This document shows, piece by piece, positions 27,901-41,017 of a stretch of 64,000 nt of DNA. Below the pieces are notes generated by a model. The model was not told the DNA's origin, made no database searches, and saw nothing but the letters and a program-made list of their open reading frames with translations. Both the position numbers and the translations under genes were made by a program. Position 1 is the stretch's first letter; each line of letters begins with the position of its first letter. Source of the DNA: Eremophila alpestris peregrina (Eukaryota > Chordata > Aves > Passeriformes > Alaudidae); NCBI GenBank assembly GCA_009792885.1, contig WMCF01000014.1, forward strand, positions 10,125,924 through 10,189,923, in the 5' to 3' direction.

Positions 27901-28429
27901 GTTCCCAGCTCCCTGGGTTCCAGTGGAGTGCCTCAGAGATCAGCCCACCTGTAGCTTCACTCCACCCCTGCATTTGAAGGCTGCCTGCCTGCTGCTCTTT
28001 AAGACTTCTCTTTTTTAAATCACCCCTGCAAACTCATGCTTAGCCTCTCATTTTGGGGAGGAGAATAAGTAGGAAGCACCAAGGCCTGCAAGTCAAGTTT
28101 GTCCTTATAGGAAGGTCCCATCTAACAAAGGGAGGAATCCCATCTAAGTGGGACCTATTTGGCAGGTTTTTTTTCTTTCTCTGCTCATAGATTTTTCTTA
28201 AAATCTGAGAGGTTTAGCATCAGTGTTGAAAAGATGCTCTGCAAAGCCCAGATCTGGAATGTTCCGTGGTAGAATCTTCCTGCCTGCCTCTCTTTCAATA
28301 AAATCAGAAACTCAGACCTTTTGCCTTTATTTCAAAAGAGTTACTCAAGGAGACAGTGACTTTACAACTCCTCTCTGACACGCCATAAAACTAGGAGGTA
28401 GTCATCTTTGAGGAAAAAATGTTTCATAC
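24933..28429. other. No recognisable gene
   Basis: A GC-richer part next to the CR1 (24.93-25.35 kb) may be more CR1-derived or other old sequence. Words at about 25.31-25.36 kb (CAGATGAGGTACAGAAAGGC) hint at a reversed MIR-like fragment. A 12-nt splice-bounded segment lies at 26116-26127. Confidence 0.5.
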
Positions 28430-28506
28430 CCGGTTGCTCTTTTCTTGTGAGGCTCAGCAGCCGTGGTGGTTCCCTTTGCAGAAGGTTCAGGAGTGTAGCT
28501 GGCACC
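28430..28506 (-). CDS. Candidate internal exon, Thr/Ala/Lys-rich
   Basis: A 77-nt minus-strand segment preceded by a good acceptor (gtttttcattttcag) and followed by a usable donor (AACCGG|GTATGA). It reads in phase 0 at the start and leaves two bases at the end. The peptide begins GASYTPEPSAKGTTTAAEP and ends HKKRATG. A second frame is also open, so frame choice rests on composition and on the phase match with the 84-nt candidate 12.5 kb upstream on this strand. The two together look like a disordered Pro/Thr/Ala/Lys linker. No family was recognised. The next exon downstream would have to supply one base to finish a glycine codon. I found no convincing partner below 28 kb. Confidence 0.4.
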
Positions 28507-30849
28507 CTGAAAATGAAAAACACTTGAGTCATTTGCACAGTGGATCAGAATCCAGCCCACCCAGCTGCTGGAGTGAAAACCACAAACTTTCACATTAGAG
28601 TCATCTGCTGAAAAGCTACATAAAACCCCTAAATGTTTGGTTTAAAGAAATTTTGTTTTCTTGTAGCCAAGTCACCTGACTCTAGATGGTAAAGGTTATG
28701 TATCAACAAGATTTTCTTGCCATCTTTCTTTGCTGTACTACAATGATTAGAGATTGACCTTGCTTTCAGATATAAGAACAGTTGCTTGATTCAAGTGTCA
28801 GTGTCAATGTTTGTGTCTACAGAAACCAATCAACATTTCCTCCTAATTTTTGTAAATAGGCTGTTACTGTGACACTTAGATTTCCTGTCTCTTGCATATC
28901 TGAATCAAAAATTCACTGCACACAGTGTTGTCTTGTCTTCTGTGTTAGCTATCTATTGCCTCACTAATAGCCATTTTTATTATAGTTTGTAGTTCTCCTG
29001 TTGAGGTATGTCAAGACATCACTGGAGCCTACAACCTTTCATTTTTTATTCTACATCATGGATTTCTTTGAGAGACCTTCTCAGTAGTAGCTGTAGGAAA
29101 TTGCAAGTAGCGTAAGAAAAGCAGGCTGAACTGCCTACGATCGGCATTGCACAACATTCAGGATTTTTCCAGGATAACCTTTTAAAGTGACTTTTTTTCC
29201 AAAAGCTGTGGCAGTTTAGTGTTGATTTTTCTTTCTCTTTACGTTTCAGCATGAATGATTCATGTTGTCTTGAGAATAAGATACAAAACTCTGCATTTAT
29301 GTACCTTTTTAAAAAATAGGTCAGCTGTTTCATTTGAGTACCTGTGTAGCACCTTCACATTTGGGGGTGAATATTTGAAATTTGGCTGTAGAGTTGCCCC
29401 AATATTAGGGCTTTGCCTTCTCATTTGCAGCAAAACTTGTCCATAATCAGTCAGTATATAAACTCTGATATCTTTCATTTTGTACCCACACAGCAGGAGC
29501 TCGTTAGGTAGCATAGAGTATGCTGTATTTTACAGCTGAAGAACTTGCTTTGATGTTTCTACATCAGTCTCCTGAAGAGTGCTGTGGTCCTAGGATTATA
29601 GGAGGCAAAATAAAGGAGATTGTCTTCCCATCTTTTCAGCAAAGCTGTTGTTTGCCCAGACAGGGTGCAGCAGAAGGAAAGAATGGAGAGAGCACACAAA
29701 CTGTGGAGGGATGTGCTCAGGAGTAGTAGTGAGGAGCATGGCACCATGGAACTAGGAGATGGAGGGGCAGTTAAGGCCAACAGCACCAAGTGTGGGGACA
29801 GCATTTTGGAGCTGGTTTGACTGTCAGGGGTGGATTGTGTGATGTGATTAGGGTTAAAATGAGGCACTGAGAGGAAACTGGTGTAGAGTCTGAGGAGGGA
29901 AGCAGCAGAACTTAAGCCACAGAAAAGGGAAATCTCTGTTCTGTATATTGGTATGGAGTTTGTGATTCCTGAGGCTGCATGTGGATACTGTTTGTCCTGT
30001 CTGGTGTGAAGATTTCACCTATGGTTGGTTGTTGTAGCCCAAGTGCTTGATGCAGCCTCATAGCCCTACTGAGACCGCAGACTGACTCATGCAATCCTGT
30101 CCCTCTGTATCAGTGCAAAAACCCTGGTGTGAAAATGCACAGTTTAGCTTAAACCACTGCTAAGTCTGTTAAAAGTGCCTAACTTCACTCTTGAAGTGGA
30201 TGAGGAGCATTCATACAGTTTGTTTGAGCAGCTTAGTGGTGGAGAGGCAATCTCCATCAAGAGGGTGCTACAAGTGTGTTGCTGGCAGTAGAACCTCATG
30301 TGAATACATCTCTTTCCACCTGCTCCCACACCTTAATCTTTCTGTTCCTGTGTTGTCAGCATGAATCTGTGACAGCAAACTGGGTGTCTTAATGCTACAG
30401 CTTTGGTTCACGTGAGATCCTTGATAACTTGCAATTATCTCTGTTCCTCCAACAGAAGGGGTCTGCTTTCATTTAAAAGTTTCAGCCCTATGGTAATGAT
30501 TTTGACCAGTGTAGGTGCCCTCTTTTGGGTTTGTCTCTGTCAGCACAAGCTTCCCACGTGCTCACTGCACTCCCTTTGGAAGGGACCCTCTTCGGTGAGT
30601 GCTCCCCAGCTGGTTGGAGGCAAAATTGGGTTAGCATACAGGAGCCTGAAGAGTAGTTTGTAGTTGCTCCAGTTTATTTTCACCATAACGGATTACAAAA
30701 CGCTTTTACACCAGACTGCTAGCACTTCTGAAGGGAGACAGTCAGCACAGGAAGAGGGGCAGCTGGTGCCGAGCACATGTGTGGGAGGAAAATCTCATCA
30801 AGCAGCAGAGCTGGGTTTGGAAGGGACCTTTGTCCACAGTCTCAGTCTC

Positions 30850-30935
30850 TCTGAGTGTCAGTTCTGTCTCTGTGATGGGGGAAAAAACCCCTCCTCACCG
30901 GGGTGTTGTGAACATGCGCTAATTTTAGTAAATCA
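30850..30935 (+). mobile_element. Partial MIR-like/L3-like repeat fragment
   Basis: GAGTGTCAGTTCTGTCTCTG, TGATGGGGGAAAAAACCCCT and CACCGGGGTGTTGTGAACAT resemble the 'gcctcagtttccccatctgt - aaatggggataat - cacaggggtgttgtgagga' part of old amniote SINE/LINE tails. Only this middle block is recognisable. The call rests on short similarity and is tentative. Confidence 0.35.
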
Positions 30936-31920
30936 GGCAGTTAGGTAATATGGTGACAGCCAGAAAATAACCCAGAAGGAAATAGTTGTTCTGTCTTTAA
31001 AGCATAGCATTCAGGGCCATTTTTAATACTGAGAATGAAGCAAACTGAGGATCGCTTATTCAGTAATACCGAAAGCTATAGTAATAGCTTTACTATGCCA
31101 TGAATGGCACCATTTCCTGTGGAAAAAACCCCGTGTGTGATCACAAAAATAAGAATAAAGATTAAATGTTACACAATTGGCCACATTTCTGGTATTTTCT
31201 TGCCTTTTAGCTCGTGGCTTAACATTTCTGACATGTCTGTGTATGTTTGTATGTGTAATGAACTATTTGTGACCAAGCTCACAGTTGCTCATGCCTTCTG
31301 TCCTAAGATGTTAAGCACTTTAAAGAGGGCTTAGAGGACATTGAAGCATCTTACACTCTTGCCCTTATGTGTCTTTAAGCACATTTCTGTCTCCAAAAGT
31401 GCTTACCTTTGGTTCTTAAAGATGATTGCAACTTTAGGTGAAGGAGATGAGAGTGGGAAATATTCTTAATCTGGTAGAAAATCATAGTTGGTCATTTTTT
31501 GCAGATGCCCCTGATAAATAATTTCTCTGAATTTTTAAGTCCTTGCTTTGTGATAGGTGAGCGAGAGATACAAAAACCTAAAGTTATGAAACCACATATG
31601 TTGTCAGAAGGAAACAGAGCCAGATTAACTCTCACAACTAGGCTTAAATAATTTTGAAAATGACATTATCTGAAATTAATTTACTTGCACAGAATTGGAT
31701 GTTTTACTGTATAACAGAGGAAACAGGTACACTGATAAGTAAAAAATAAAATTACAGAATACTGGGTGCTGAGTATGCATCACTCCAGCTGATTTCATTT
31801 GGAGTTACGAGGATTAACCCTGAAAACCAAACATGCAGAGTCTAAAGTGCAAAAGTAAGTTGATGTGAAAAAACGTTGGTCTTGGCAAGTTTGTTTGCCA
31901 CGGAGTGAATGACAGGTGAA

Positions 31921-32165
31921 CTCCCCGTGTAAGAGCAATCCCCGAGTAACTGCCCTTGGCTGAGGTCTCAGGCCAGGGTGCCTTGCTGTAAACAAGAGGT
32001 GGGTCACTGTCACCACCTTGCCTGGGAGGAGCTGCCCTCGCTCCGCGCCCGGGCTGCCCGGTGGCACACGCCCTTCCGTGCTGCCACTTTGTCACCCCGG
32101 CTCTGCGCTCCGGCTGCGCAAGGTCACTTCACCTCTGCAGCATGGGTAGCGTTGGGACAGCGACG
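31921..32165 (+). promoter_or_regulatory. CpG-rich patch, possible promoter
   Basis: About 16 CpGs occur in roughly 250 bp, in a window where CpG is otherwise rare. The densest part is CTCGCTCCGCGCCCGGGCTG with CGGCTCTGCGCTCCGGCTGC after it. The patch contains nuclear-receptor-like half-sites (AAGGTCAC near 32120, GGGTCAC near 32000). It has no TATA box. It lies just upstream of, and overlaps the start of, the candidate spliced frame. It could be a small CpG-island promoter, possibly bidirectional, or an unmethylated enhancer. Confidence 0.38.
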
Positions 32166-32801
32166 GGAAATGGCTTCTTTTCTGTCTTGAGGAGGTAAAA
32201 GATGTTGTGCCTTGTCCAGGCTGTCTGTTTTTTGAACAGCATTGGGGCTTTTGTTGCTGGGGCCAGGATGTTTAATAGTTTGACTTTGCTGCTATTCTGT
32301 TTGTTTTATTCAGCCAGGAACCTATCACAGATCTATTTTTTGATCAGGCAGCATTCCTGTACTATAATAATTCACAAGCAGAATTCACACACTAGTTCTG
32401 TGAAATGCCTGTTGAATACTTCTCTACATGTGCTTCTTGCCCTTGTTTTCCTTTAGGTACAGTTTACTCTGTGCAAGGTGTAAACTCCATGGAGCAGGTG
32501 TTTGTACAGTGCATAGCACAGCAGGACCCAGGTTTCATCGAGGTGTCTGGACGTGCTCTTCTGTAAGTAAGGGTACTCTGTCTTGTGAGCAATTAGAATA
32601 GTTCACGTTAGTTGAACTCGTAGAGTTTCCTGTGTGCAGGCTGATGAGAAAAGGGATTTTTCTTTCCAGGCTGAGAGGGGCTTTGCAAACGTTCTCCAAA
32701 TCACAGCGGCAGCTGGCTCTTTGGGCACTGGACAAAAACATGATTTGGAAATAGCTTCAAAGTTTAGAGATGGCCCTTCACATACTAATGCTCCCAGATG
32801 A
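32142..32801 (+). CDS. Candidate three-exon small gene, 96 codons
   Basis: Three plus-strand segments join in one frame. Exon 1 (32142-32194) starts at an ATG with A at -3 and G at +4 (MGSVGTATGNGFF) and ends before GTAAAAG. Exon 2 (32457-32562) follows a strong acceptor (cttgttttcctttag) and ends before GTAAGTAAG. It encodes a Cys-containing stretch starting YSLLCARCKLHG. Exon 3 (32670-32801) follows gggatttttctttccag and runs AERGFANVLQITAAAG to a stop. The introns are short (262 and 107 nt). Exon 1 lies at the edge of a CpG-rich patch that could be its promoter. The peptide resembles nothing I know. Another frame of exon 2 looks at least as protein-like, and no AATAAA lies within 1 kb. A spliced noncoding RNA is an equal alternative. 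Confidence 0.28.
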
Positions 32802-35800
32802 GTTAAGTGGGGGAAGTTCACACCTCTTTTGGTGCTTTTGTTTCAGTCTGCCAAGCTGCAGGCTCAGCATGAGTGCAGCATGCAGGTTTTCATAGTGAGA
32901 GGTTTTCTCGCTCCCAGAAGTGCTAGAAACTTAATTGCTTTCAAAGGCAAGCATGGAATCTGGAGGACCCGGTACAACCTGCTGAGAGAACATAAATCAT
33001 GAGATACTATCACGTTTCTGTGCTTAGGCTTGTGTGGAGTGAGTTTGCTTTGTGAGCGAATGCCTTTGGAATACACTGGTGGTTTTTTTGTTGATTCTTA
33101 GACATAGCAGTAATTGTTGTTGGCTTTGCTAGCAGGCATCTATGTTCTGTTATAAAGTTACTGTTCATGTCTTGTAAAGAGCCTGCAGACAAAAAGAAGT
33201 ACTTCGCATCTGAATGGATTGATAGCCTTGATCCAGGTTGTTTCAGCCAGCGTCCCTTCACATAGGTATAGAAAGAGGTGGTCAGTTGTCACTTGACCAC
33301 CGCTGTCTATCTTCGCTTCTAGACAACGCTTAAAATGCCTGTGTTTACTTGTTCCCCTTTTTTATGCTAGTTTGCAGCTACTTGTGTCCCTAAACAAATG
33401 AACCGTGATGGCAGCTGAGAAGAAACTGCCGTTTGTAGACAAGGAATAGAATTTTCAACTGGCCTTATATAGTAAGCTTCTCTAGGATTTGTTTTCCAAA
33501 GTAATCCTTGTGAAAATTTGTGGAGCGGGTACTTCAGTTGGTCTGCGAGGTTTTTGGCATTTTTATCCACAGCCCAGTTTTAAAGGTAGTTTTCCTCATC
33601 TCCTTAAATGATTAGTTGATAGGTTCTGCATTCATAGGAATACTGTTTTGATTTTTTTTTTTTTGCGTGGAAACTGAAGCAGGAAAAAGTTTTAAGGCAA
33701 GCCAGCCAAATAATCTAGGGCGTTTTGATCAGTTTCCATTAGTATTAGGCCAGTAATCTGCCCTATTAGATGTTAGAAAGGAAGCTCAGTGTTTAAAGAA
33801 GATAAGCATGCCAAGTGTCATTCAATATGTCTTCTCAAGTCACCAGCAGAAACCTTGTTGGCAGAGGTGCCTTCTGCAAGGGTTCCTAAAAACACCTCCC
33901 CAGCTCTTGGCTTAGTTTTTGAAGTGGTCTGGCGCTGCAGTGGGTCTGGTGCCAGCGCTGAATGCTTGGTCTGGCTCCAGTTGGAGCTGAAGAAAGGCTG
34001 AGTTTTAAGACCTCTAGGATGCCTTCAGGTCCAGAAAAAACTGAGCACTAGAATAATGTGCCATCCAAACCGTGGTGTATTCCTAGAAATGGATGAATAT
34101 GCTGTTTTAATTTATATAGTTGAAGTTTCTGAGATCTAAATGCTTAGAAGAGAGAGTTCTGCAGCTCTTCAAGATTGCCTGGCACACAAACAAGTAAAGA
34201 TCTAAATTGCTTTGAGCTGCTGACAGTTATCACAGCTTTGTGCAGACACACCTTTGGTAGTACTGACAAAACACAAATACCAGCTTCACATCACTGTACT
34301 CTCCTTGGCTGGTGCACATCTTAAAACAGTACTGTACCTTCACAATTTTCACACAGAAAATGGAAAGAAGGGGTGAGCAGCAGCATAGCCTCTTATCAAA
34401 CAGTTGCTTTTAAATGCTCTGAGTGAAGACAGCATTTTAAAACAAAACTTGATCTGTTGTTTCAAAACTGGACATTTAATGTATTACATCGCTCTGATCC
34501 CAGTCCACTCTGCTGAAGTCACACTGGATACAAGAGCAGGCTTTGGTCTGTGAGGACAGTAGCAAGTGAAGGAAAAACATAATTTTCTTTCTATAACAGT
34601 GAGTTCCTCCAGGCTTCATAGATAACTGAAAGTCTGTTTTCAAAACATCTCTGACCCTATATGCAAATAAAATTTCTGTGATTTTGGCTTTTACTAGAAA
34701 TCATGTCCATTATGCATCTGTATGACAAGGCACTGGTATACTAGTACTAAATGCTTCCTAAAGAAACTCACTTGAAATCCAGGGTAAAAAGTGAAGAGGC
34801 ATTGAAAATTCCTCTAATCTATATAATGAACCACCATATATTTCACTCAACTGTCAATAACAGCCTACCTATTGATGCAGTTTTCATGTAAAGAGTGTAT
34901 TGACAGATTTAAATGTATTTAGTCTCCTAAGACCATAGATTGACATTGTGGTGGCTGTTGGCCACCTCTTTGAGCCCTTGCCTGCAACTGTGGAGTTAGA
35001 AATGATCAGGCAGACTCTGGCTGGTGACATTGGTGTGGCAGTGTGGATATATTAACTTCATAAATTTGTTGGGAAAAGAAGTGTCACAATTTGACACTCC
35101 AATGGCAAAACTATCAGTGTTCCCAGCTCCTGTTAGTGCTGGATTTACTCTCAGTACTTTCACCATCTGCCACAAAGGCATTGCAGACTACTAGAGGAGT
35201 GGGAGATGGCTTTGGGAAGCTTTCAGCAGGGCTTAGCAGATTCTTTGGTTTGCCATGATCAAACATCCTGATTGACAGAGTGTAACTTGAGTTCCATTTC
35301 TGACTCAGTGACTGAAGTTTGTTGTGAATTCTTCTAATGATGTGGCATGCAGCATTCTTGAATTAAAAATTACAATGGCTGTGCTCCCTGGGTGCTGCAG
35401 AGGTGGCACAACAGCAGCACTGACTGAAATATCTGCTGTGGGTGCATGTTTGCTGCCTTTATCTGTTCTGCTGGATGTTACCCCTGCCCCTGCCTTCCTC
35501 ACAGCAGGGCACTCAGCATAACCAACCCCTTTGTCAGGCTGGAATATTTTCTCTGATTCTTCATTAGGTTTCTGTCACAATGTACAAGGTGCTGTGATGA
35601 TTTGGGTTACTTTTTTTAGCCTGTGACCTGTATTTCTACCACTGTAGGCTCTGAGCAGTTTTGTCAGTTCTGGTTTGCTTTGTGTCTCTCCTGGGATAGG
35701 TGATGGTGTCCTGTACCTTCATCAAGCACTAAGCTCACAGGCATTGCTTGGTAAATAATTCCAATGCAAGGTAAACTTGCCTTGCTGCTGTTAAAATTCT

Positions 35801-37640
35801 CAGTCTTCTGAAAAGCCAGTAGATGGGGTGTGTGCAATTCCTGTGCAAAGTCACTGTACTTCTCAACCCAAAGATCCAACTGTAGTTTCTACATTTTTGT
35901 TGCAGATGCTATTGTTGTTGTTGTTTGCAATGGCTTCCCACATGAATCACAAATTTAAGCAACCCTGAGTGGAAGCACCAGAAATTCTTGATTGATATTT
36001 TGGCATGAAGTACTCTGAGCATGATCTACTGTGCACCTTCCAACACTGTTAGGTCTTTGAAATCTGGGTATGAATTTTTATCATAAGCTTCCCCTCCCTC
36101 CCTTTACTTTTTTTTTTTCTTAATTAAACTATTCATTAGCTAGAAAGGTTAACTGGATAACTGAAACAGACTGGGTTACCACAGACTTCTGCATAATTTG
36201 AGATTGCAGTATTAGGTATAGATGCCACAGGGACAACTAAGAAATACATCAAGTCTTGTGTCTCCAAGCCCAGCATGTAAGAGTAAATATCTATTTGTAG
36301 ACATGATTCTGTTGATCATAGATGTAAAAGCAGAATTTGCTAGCAAATGAAAATATTTTCCTCTTGTTAATAATGGTCATGTAAATAATAATATTAATAC
36401 AAACTGTAGGAAGGGTCACCAGTCACATCCCAGAGTGGATTTCATGCCTACAGGTCAGTTATGCTAGACTTGAAATAGGAAGGAATCTAGAACAGGAGAC
36501 AAATGGCTTTGGGACAGATGAGTCCCTGAGTAGTTCTCCTTAGAGGTCACAGCAGAGCAGAGCATGAACCAATACGGAAATAAGTTGGCCCAAGGTAATT
36601 GATGTCATTCAAAATAATATCATCTAGAGATGGAGTCCTGTTAGGTGGGTCCTGGCTGCTTATACTCGGTTGGCAATGGAGAAGCCTTCAAATGGTTTGG
36701 TAACAGGTTAACAGGGGAACTCCACAATCCAAGTCTGACAGGTATGAATGCAAGGTGGAAGTATCTTACCAAAAATAGGTTAGAATTAGAATACTAGAGT
36801 GAACCTATCTCATGAGAAGAAGTGTGAATGCTTATGGCAAAGATGCCCAGCTGAAATTCCCTGAGAGATACTTAGAAGGAAATGTTTTGCATATGCACAT
36901 ACACTCTGCTCCAAGCTATTAATGCAATTGTGGGAAGGTAGAAATCTTCAAATAGCAGAGTACCTTCAATTAATTCAGAAGAAAAGTTTAATAGTGGAAT
37001 ATGACAGAGTCCTGAAGGCACTGGTTTTGTTCTTGCCTGTGATGAAAGGGGCAGATAACACGAACCTGGTACCTGTTAGGCTGCCTTTCAGAAGAGAACC
37101 ACCAGAGCTGTGTTTTAATCTGGTGTGGTAAAGTGTGCCCAGAATACTCTGAGTGTTTAACAGTTGCACAAATGATTCACTTTCTTAGCAGTCTAATTTT
37201 GTATTATAATGTTTCCCTTCTGTCTTTAATGTGCAATTCTGCTGAGCCTGCAGATCACATTAGCTGCCTGAGGCAGGCTGCAGGTCAGCTTTTGAATGTA
37301 GAAGAATTCATGAAATTTAAGTATTTTGTGTACAGTTAATGGCAGTTGCCCAAGTACAAAGACTTTGCTTTATCAGCAGAGGTGGTCTAGGTTTACATTT
37401 ATGTCCACATTCAATCCTTACGTTATTGCAGTTGAGAGAAAAAAGATCAGGAGCTGGGTGCAGTCCTTAGCAATCTGCTTTGGTAGCTGGCTAGTCCACT
37501 TACCCTCGAGTGAAGCACATGGTAGGGTGGTTCTTTCTTCCATTAACTCCTTGGTGCTTGGAAACAGCGATGATTCACATGATGTGTCAGGGAGCAGGGA
37601 ATAACTATAAATGCAAGATGAGCAAAAGCTTTGTACTCAC
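32802..37640. other. No recognisable gene
   Basis: AT-rich noncoding sequence. The nearest poly(A)-signal-like AATAAA on the plus strand is at about 34667, far from the candidate frame at 32.1-32.8 kb. A Ser/Ala-rich minus-strand frame at 35.3-35.5 kb lacks a good acceptor. Confidence 0.5.
35911..35926. repeat. Short (TTG)n tract
   Basis: ATTGTTGTTGTTGTTTG, about five units. Confidence 0.8.
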
Positions 37641-37755
37641 CTTGTGCCAAGCCAGGAGGGATTCGTGTACTATGGGAATGGTTAGATGGCAATGTTCGCT
37701 GGACTGCTGTGCCGGACAAGGGATATTTGAGAAGGTGATCCAGCTCTGCGGGAGT
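37641..37755 (-). CDS. Candidate internal exon, 115 nt
   Basis: A minus-strand segment lies between a good acceptor (ctgccttccacttaccatgcag) and a very strong donor (GCACAAG|GTGAGTAC). In the preferred frame it starts TPAELDHLLKYPLSGTAVQR and ends SHSTRIPPGLAQ plus one base, i.e. phase 0 in and phase 1 out. It contains an N-glycosylation-type site (N-H-S) and keeps several CpGs. A second frame is also fully open, so the reading is uncertain. Its phases do not allow it to sit between the 41.0-kb and 28.4-kb candidates in one transcript, so it would be an alternative exon, part of another gene, or a decoy. No family was recognised. Confidence 0.28.
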
Positions 37756-38599
37756 CTGCATGGTAAGTGGAAGGCAGCCTTTCCACTTGGAAACTAGTAT
37801 TGGGTTGGGCACTTTCTGATTAAGTCAAAAGGGTTGCTGTTGTTTGCAGTAGCTCAGCTGTTTCCCTTGTGACATGGCTGTGTTTCCTCACTTCTTGCCT
37901 GAGCTGGTGCTGGAGTTTGGAGTGGAAGGCTCTTAGCCATCATTGCTCCAGTCTGGTTAAGGGTTTGGGTTTTTTTGTTGGTTTGGGAAGAGGTGAGGAA
38001 GAATCATATCCATGCATGGAGAAATGATGATGAGCACAGTGCAGAGGAAAGGCCACATACCCCTCCTTCCCAAGTGCAGAAATAACCAGTGCTGATGTAG
38101 GAGCTTGTAGCCCCTCAGCTCAGCCCAGCCAAGTATCCATCACACGGTGAGCAAAGAGTGGGGTGGGACTTCTTTGCAAGTCCTTGCATTTGGATTGGTG
38201 TGATTTCCAGATGCTATGGAGGGCAGTCACTCCCGAGCAGCAGTAGGAGCTTTTCTCTCAGGGTTAAGTAAGTAGTGTGCTGTCCTCTTTTGAACCGGGG
38301 AGACGGCAGTCTGGAACAGGGATATGAAAAATAGATGGGCTCAAATTGAAACCTGGGATCTGGAACAGCTTTGGCAGACCTCGAGATAATACTTCAAAGC
38401 TGTTCAGCCCCACAAGGTACAGTATCATTTTCTGCTTGGTGAAAGTATTACTTGGGAGACTGGAGTCATTCTTGGGGCCTCCTTGTGCTGGGCACTGTCA
38501 CAGTAGGTAGAAAATAGCTCCTCCTGACTGAGCTGACTCTGAGCCTGCATGGTCTGAGCTGCTTACTTGCCTATTCTCTGTCTCCCCAAGAATTTAGCA

Positions 38600-39430
38600 G
38601 TAAAAACCTTTACCCTGAATTAGTTTTACCACACTGAGCAACAGAGTGCAAAAATAACTGAGCATTACTGATTCTGCTTTTACTCGACTGACATTATCTT
38701 CCATATTTTAAAATCATTAAAGCTGAAGCAACATAAATATTCTGTATTTCACGACAGCATGAAAGGAGCATGGCCTCCTAATTACCCTGCTATTCAAATG
38801 TGTGCAGGAGCACTTGGAAAGTGCAAGGCTCCCTCAGCTCCCTGCAGTTTGACAGGTATCTGTCTCCTTACAGGATCGGGTTTGGACACTGAAGAGAAAT
38901 TTAGCACATTGGCTTATCTATGATTTTACCCTTCTGGCACTGATGGGGTGATCCCCAGAGTTCAGTGATCAGAGAACATCCTTCCACAGGCAGTTAGTGC
39001 CTGTAATTCTCACCATAGTTCCTGAACCTGCTTCCACTTTTGGTGGTTTACAAGGGAGAAAGCAACTCAGCCTTGCTCAGTTGTTTTAGCCACGTGTGTT
39101 TGGAGATCATTCTGAAATACAATTAGTACGTGCCTGCACAGAGGTAGGTTGTGAGGTTACTAATTGGTTTTGATGCTGTTTGCTGCTTGAATGCTGGTGA
39201 TTTTTTTATCTAAGGTGAAAAGAGCATAATTATTTTAACTTATAGCAACCCCCCATTTTCTCTTAAATGTCTTGATATGAAGTAATTTAAACGAAATTTC
39301 TGCACAGATAATTTCCAAGAGATTGGCTGTCAAGTACAATAAAAAAATCTACACTTTTGCAGAGACCCAATGAGACTTTGCAAATTTAGATTTATTCTCA
39401 ACGTTAAATGTGGTTGAAGATGTCATTTCT
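38600..39430. promoter_or_regulatory. AT-rich region with enhancer-like words
   Basis: Two stretches stand out from the background. At 38680-38830, CTCCTAATTACCCTGCTATT and ATTCAAATG lie near CACGACAGCATG. At 39210-39420, ATAATTATTTTAAC, GAGATTGGCTGTCAAG and CAATAAAAAAATC follow one another without simple repeat. These resemble conserved noncoding elements. A strong plus-strand acceptor (ctgtctccttacag at about 38873) lies between them, but no matching donor was found. Confidence 0.15.
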
Positions 39431-41017
39431 CAAACAGCACTTTTAGAAGTAGTTAGCTTAAAAGTATAGCAATTCAAAGCACAGAGGGAATGATTTTGAA
39501 GTGTAAAGTCTTGAAACACAACGCAGAGGTTGACAGTTTCACTCCAATTAGAAGCAAGGCAGGCACAACTCCCACTTCTGAAAACTTTCCTCTTGCACTG
39601 CTTCCTCTCTTGGCCTAGAAAACGTCAAAAAACCCCCCTTTGAGTGGCTTTGCTTATTGACTTAACATAGCTATACTCAATAGCATTAGGAGACAGAGCA
39701 GAAAGGTCTGCCAAATGTGTCTGTAAAGAATAATCTTCACAGAAAGCTTCACAGAGGTATTTTTTTTTCCACATGCTTTCAATGTCCTGAGAATGCTGCT
39801 TTTTTGAGGAAAGCAGGTTTTAGTGGTGGGTTTTTTTTTTATGTTTTGTTCAACAAGCCTTGTTTTGTTAGGAAACCACTCCCTTCTACTGCTGCATTTA
39901 GACTCACTGCTAATTGCCTTGCGGTCGAAGACATTTTCCATGAATTGCCACATTCCCCCACACTGTTACAACTTCACACTGATTGTGCTGTGTTAGTGGC
40001 ACTTATGCCTGCTGCCTTTGGGAGGAGTGGCTGAGAGAAGGATGTAGTGTACCTGGGAAATTGTGAGGTTAACAGCAACAGAGGTTCGTAGCTGCTAAGA
40101 CACGGCAGAGGCTGCTCCTCCCAGACTAAGATAGGCGGTATAAGGAGGGCATCCTGTAACTCTGGTGGTTTATGCACTGCTCTGCTGTGTGCCACTGCTG
40201 AGGATTTTGCATAAGAAGAGGTGTGTGGTGTGCTAGGCTTATATTTTTCATCCTAGTCACACAATGTAGTGGGAAGCCAACCCCAAACTCTGGTGCCAGA
40301 GGGGGTGTGTGAGGGGATGATTTTCCGAGAACACTACTGGCTAACTGAGCTCCATGAAGTGCCCACAAAGCCCAACCTCCAAGCTTATCTTTCTCCTATA
40401 GCCTGGGGACACCATAAGCTTCTCCTCAGCCCGACTCTGTCCTCTGCAGCAAGACCTCCTGGAGGAGCTGTGTAAAAGATCACTGCTGACTGAAGCTCGA
40501 GCACTGAACAGGGGAAATTGATGAAGGGGACTTGTTCAGCACAGCTAATCCACTTAAACTGTGGAGCTCATCTGCTGATCTGCAGGGTGGCCAGTGCTCT
40601 TAGGTGTGACAGCTAAAGAGGCTTTGGCTTGAGCTAGTTTCAAGGCAATCAAAACCTGCAGCTCGGGCTGAGGATCTGGTTACACCAGGTTGGCCCTGAC
40701 CCAACCAAACGTGGTTAAAAGTGAGAGGTTGTGAGAGATAAACCCCTCTACTTAAGCCTTGGCCTAGCTCAAGAACTGATCAGTGTGTTCAAGTGCTTTT
40801 CCAGTCTTAATTGCTTTGATCAAAGGTAGGGCTTACTTGGTCTGTGAATGGGAATGAGCTTTGCTAGTTAAAGCCCTCTTTTGAACTAGGATAATTGCAT
40901 CCACAGGGTTGGTAGTTAATGTTTCTGCTTTAATCGTGTCACTGCACCTCAGCATACAGATCTTTTACAGGTAAAACCCCTTTAATTTCTAATGCAGTAA
41001 GCGTGGTTGGGTCTCAC

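Noticed and set aside
35305..35502. Ser/Ala/Thr-rich minus-strand frame resembling the linker exons
   Set aside because: No pyrimidine tract before a suitable AG and only a weak GTCAGT donor.
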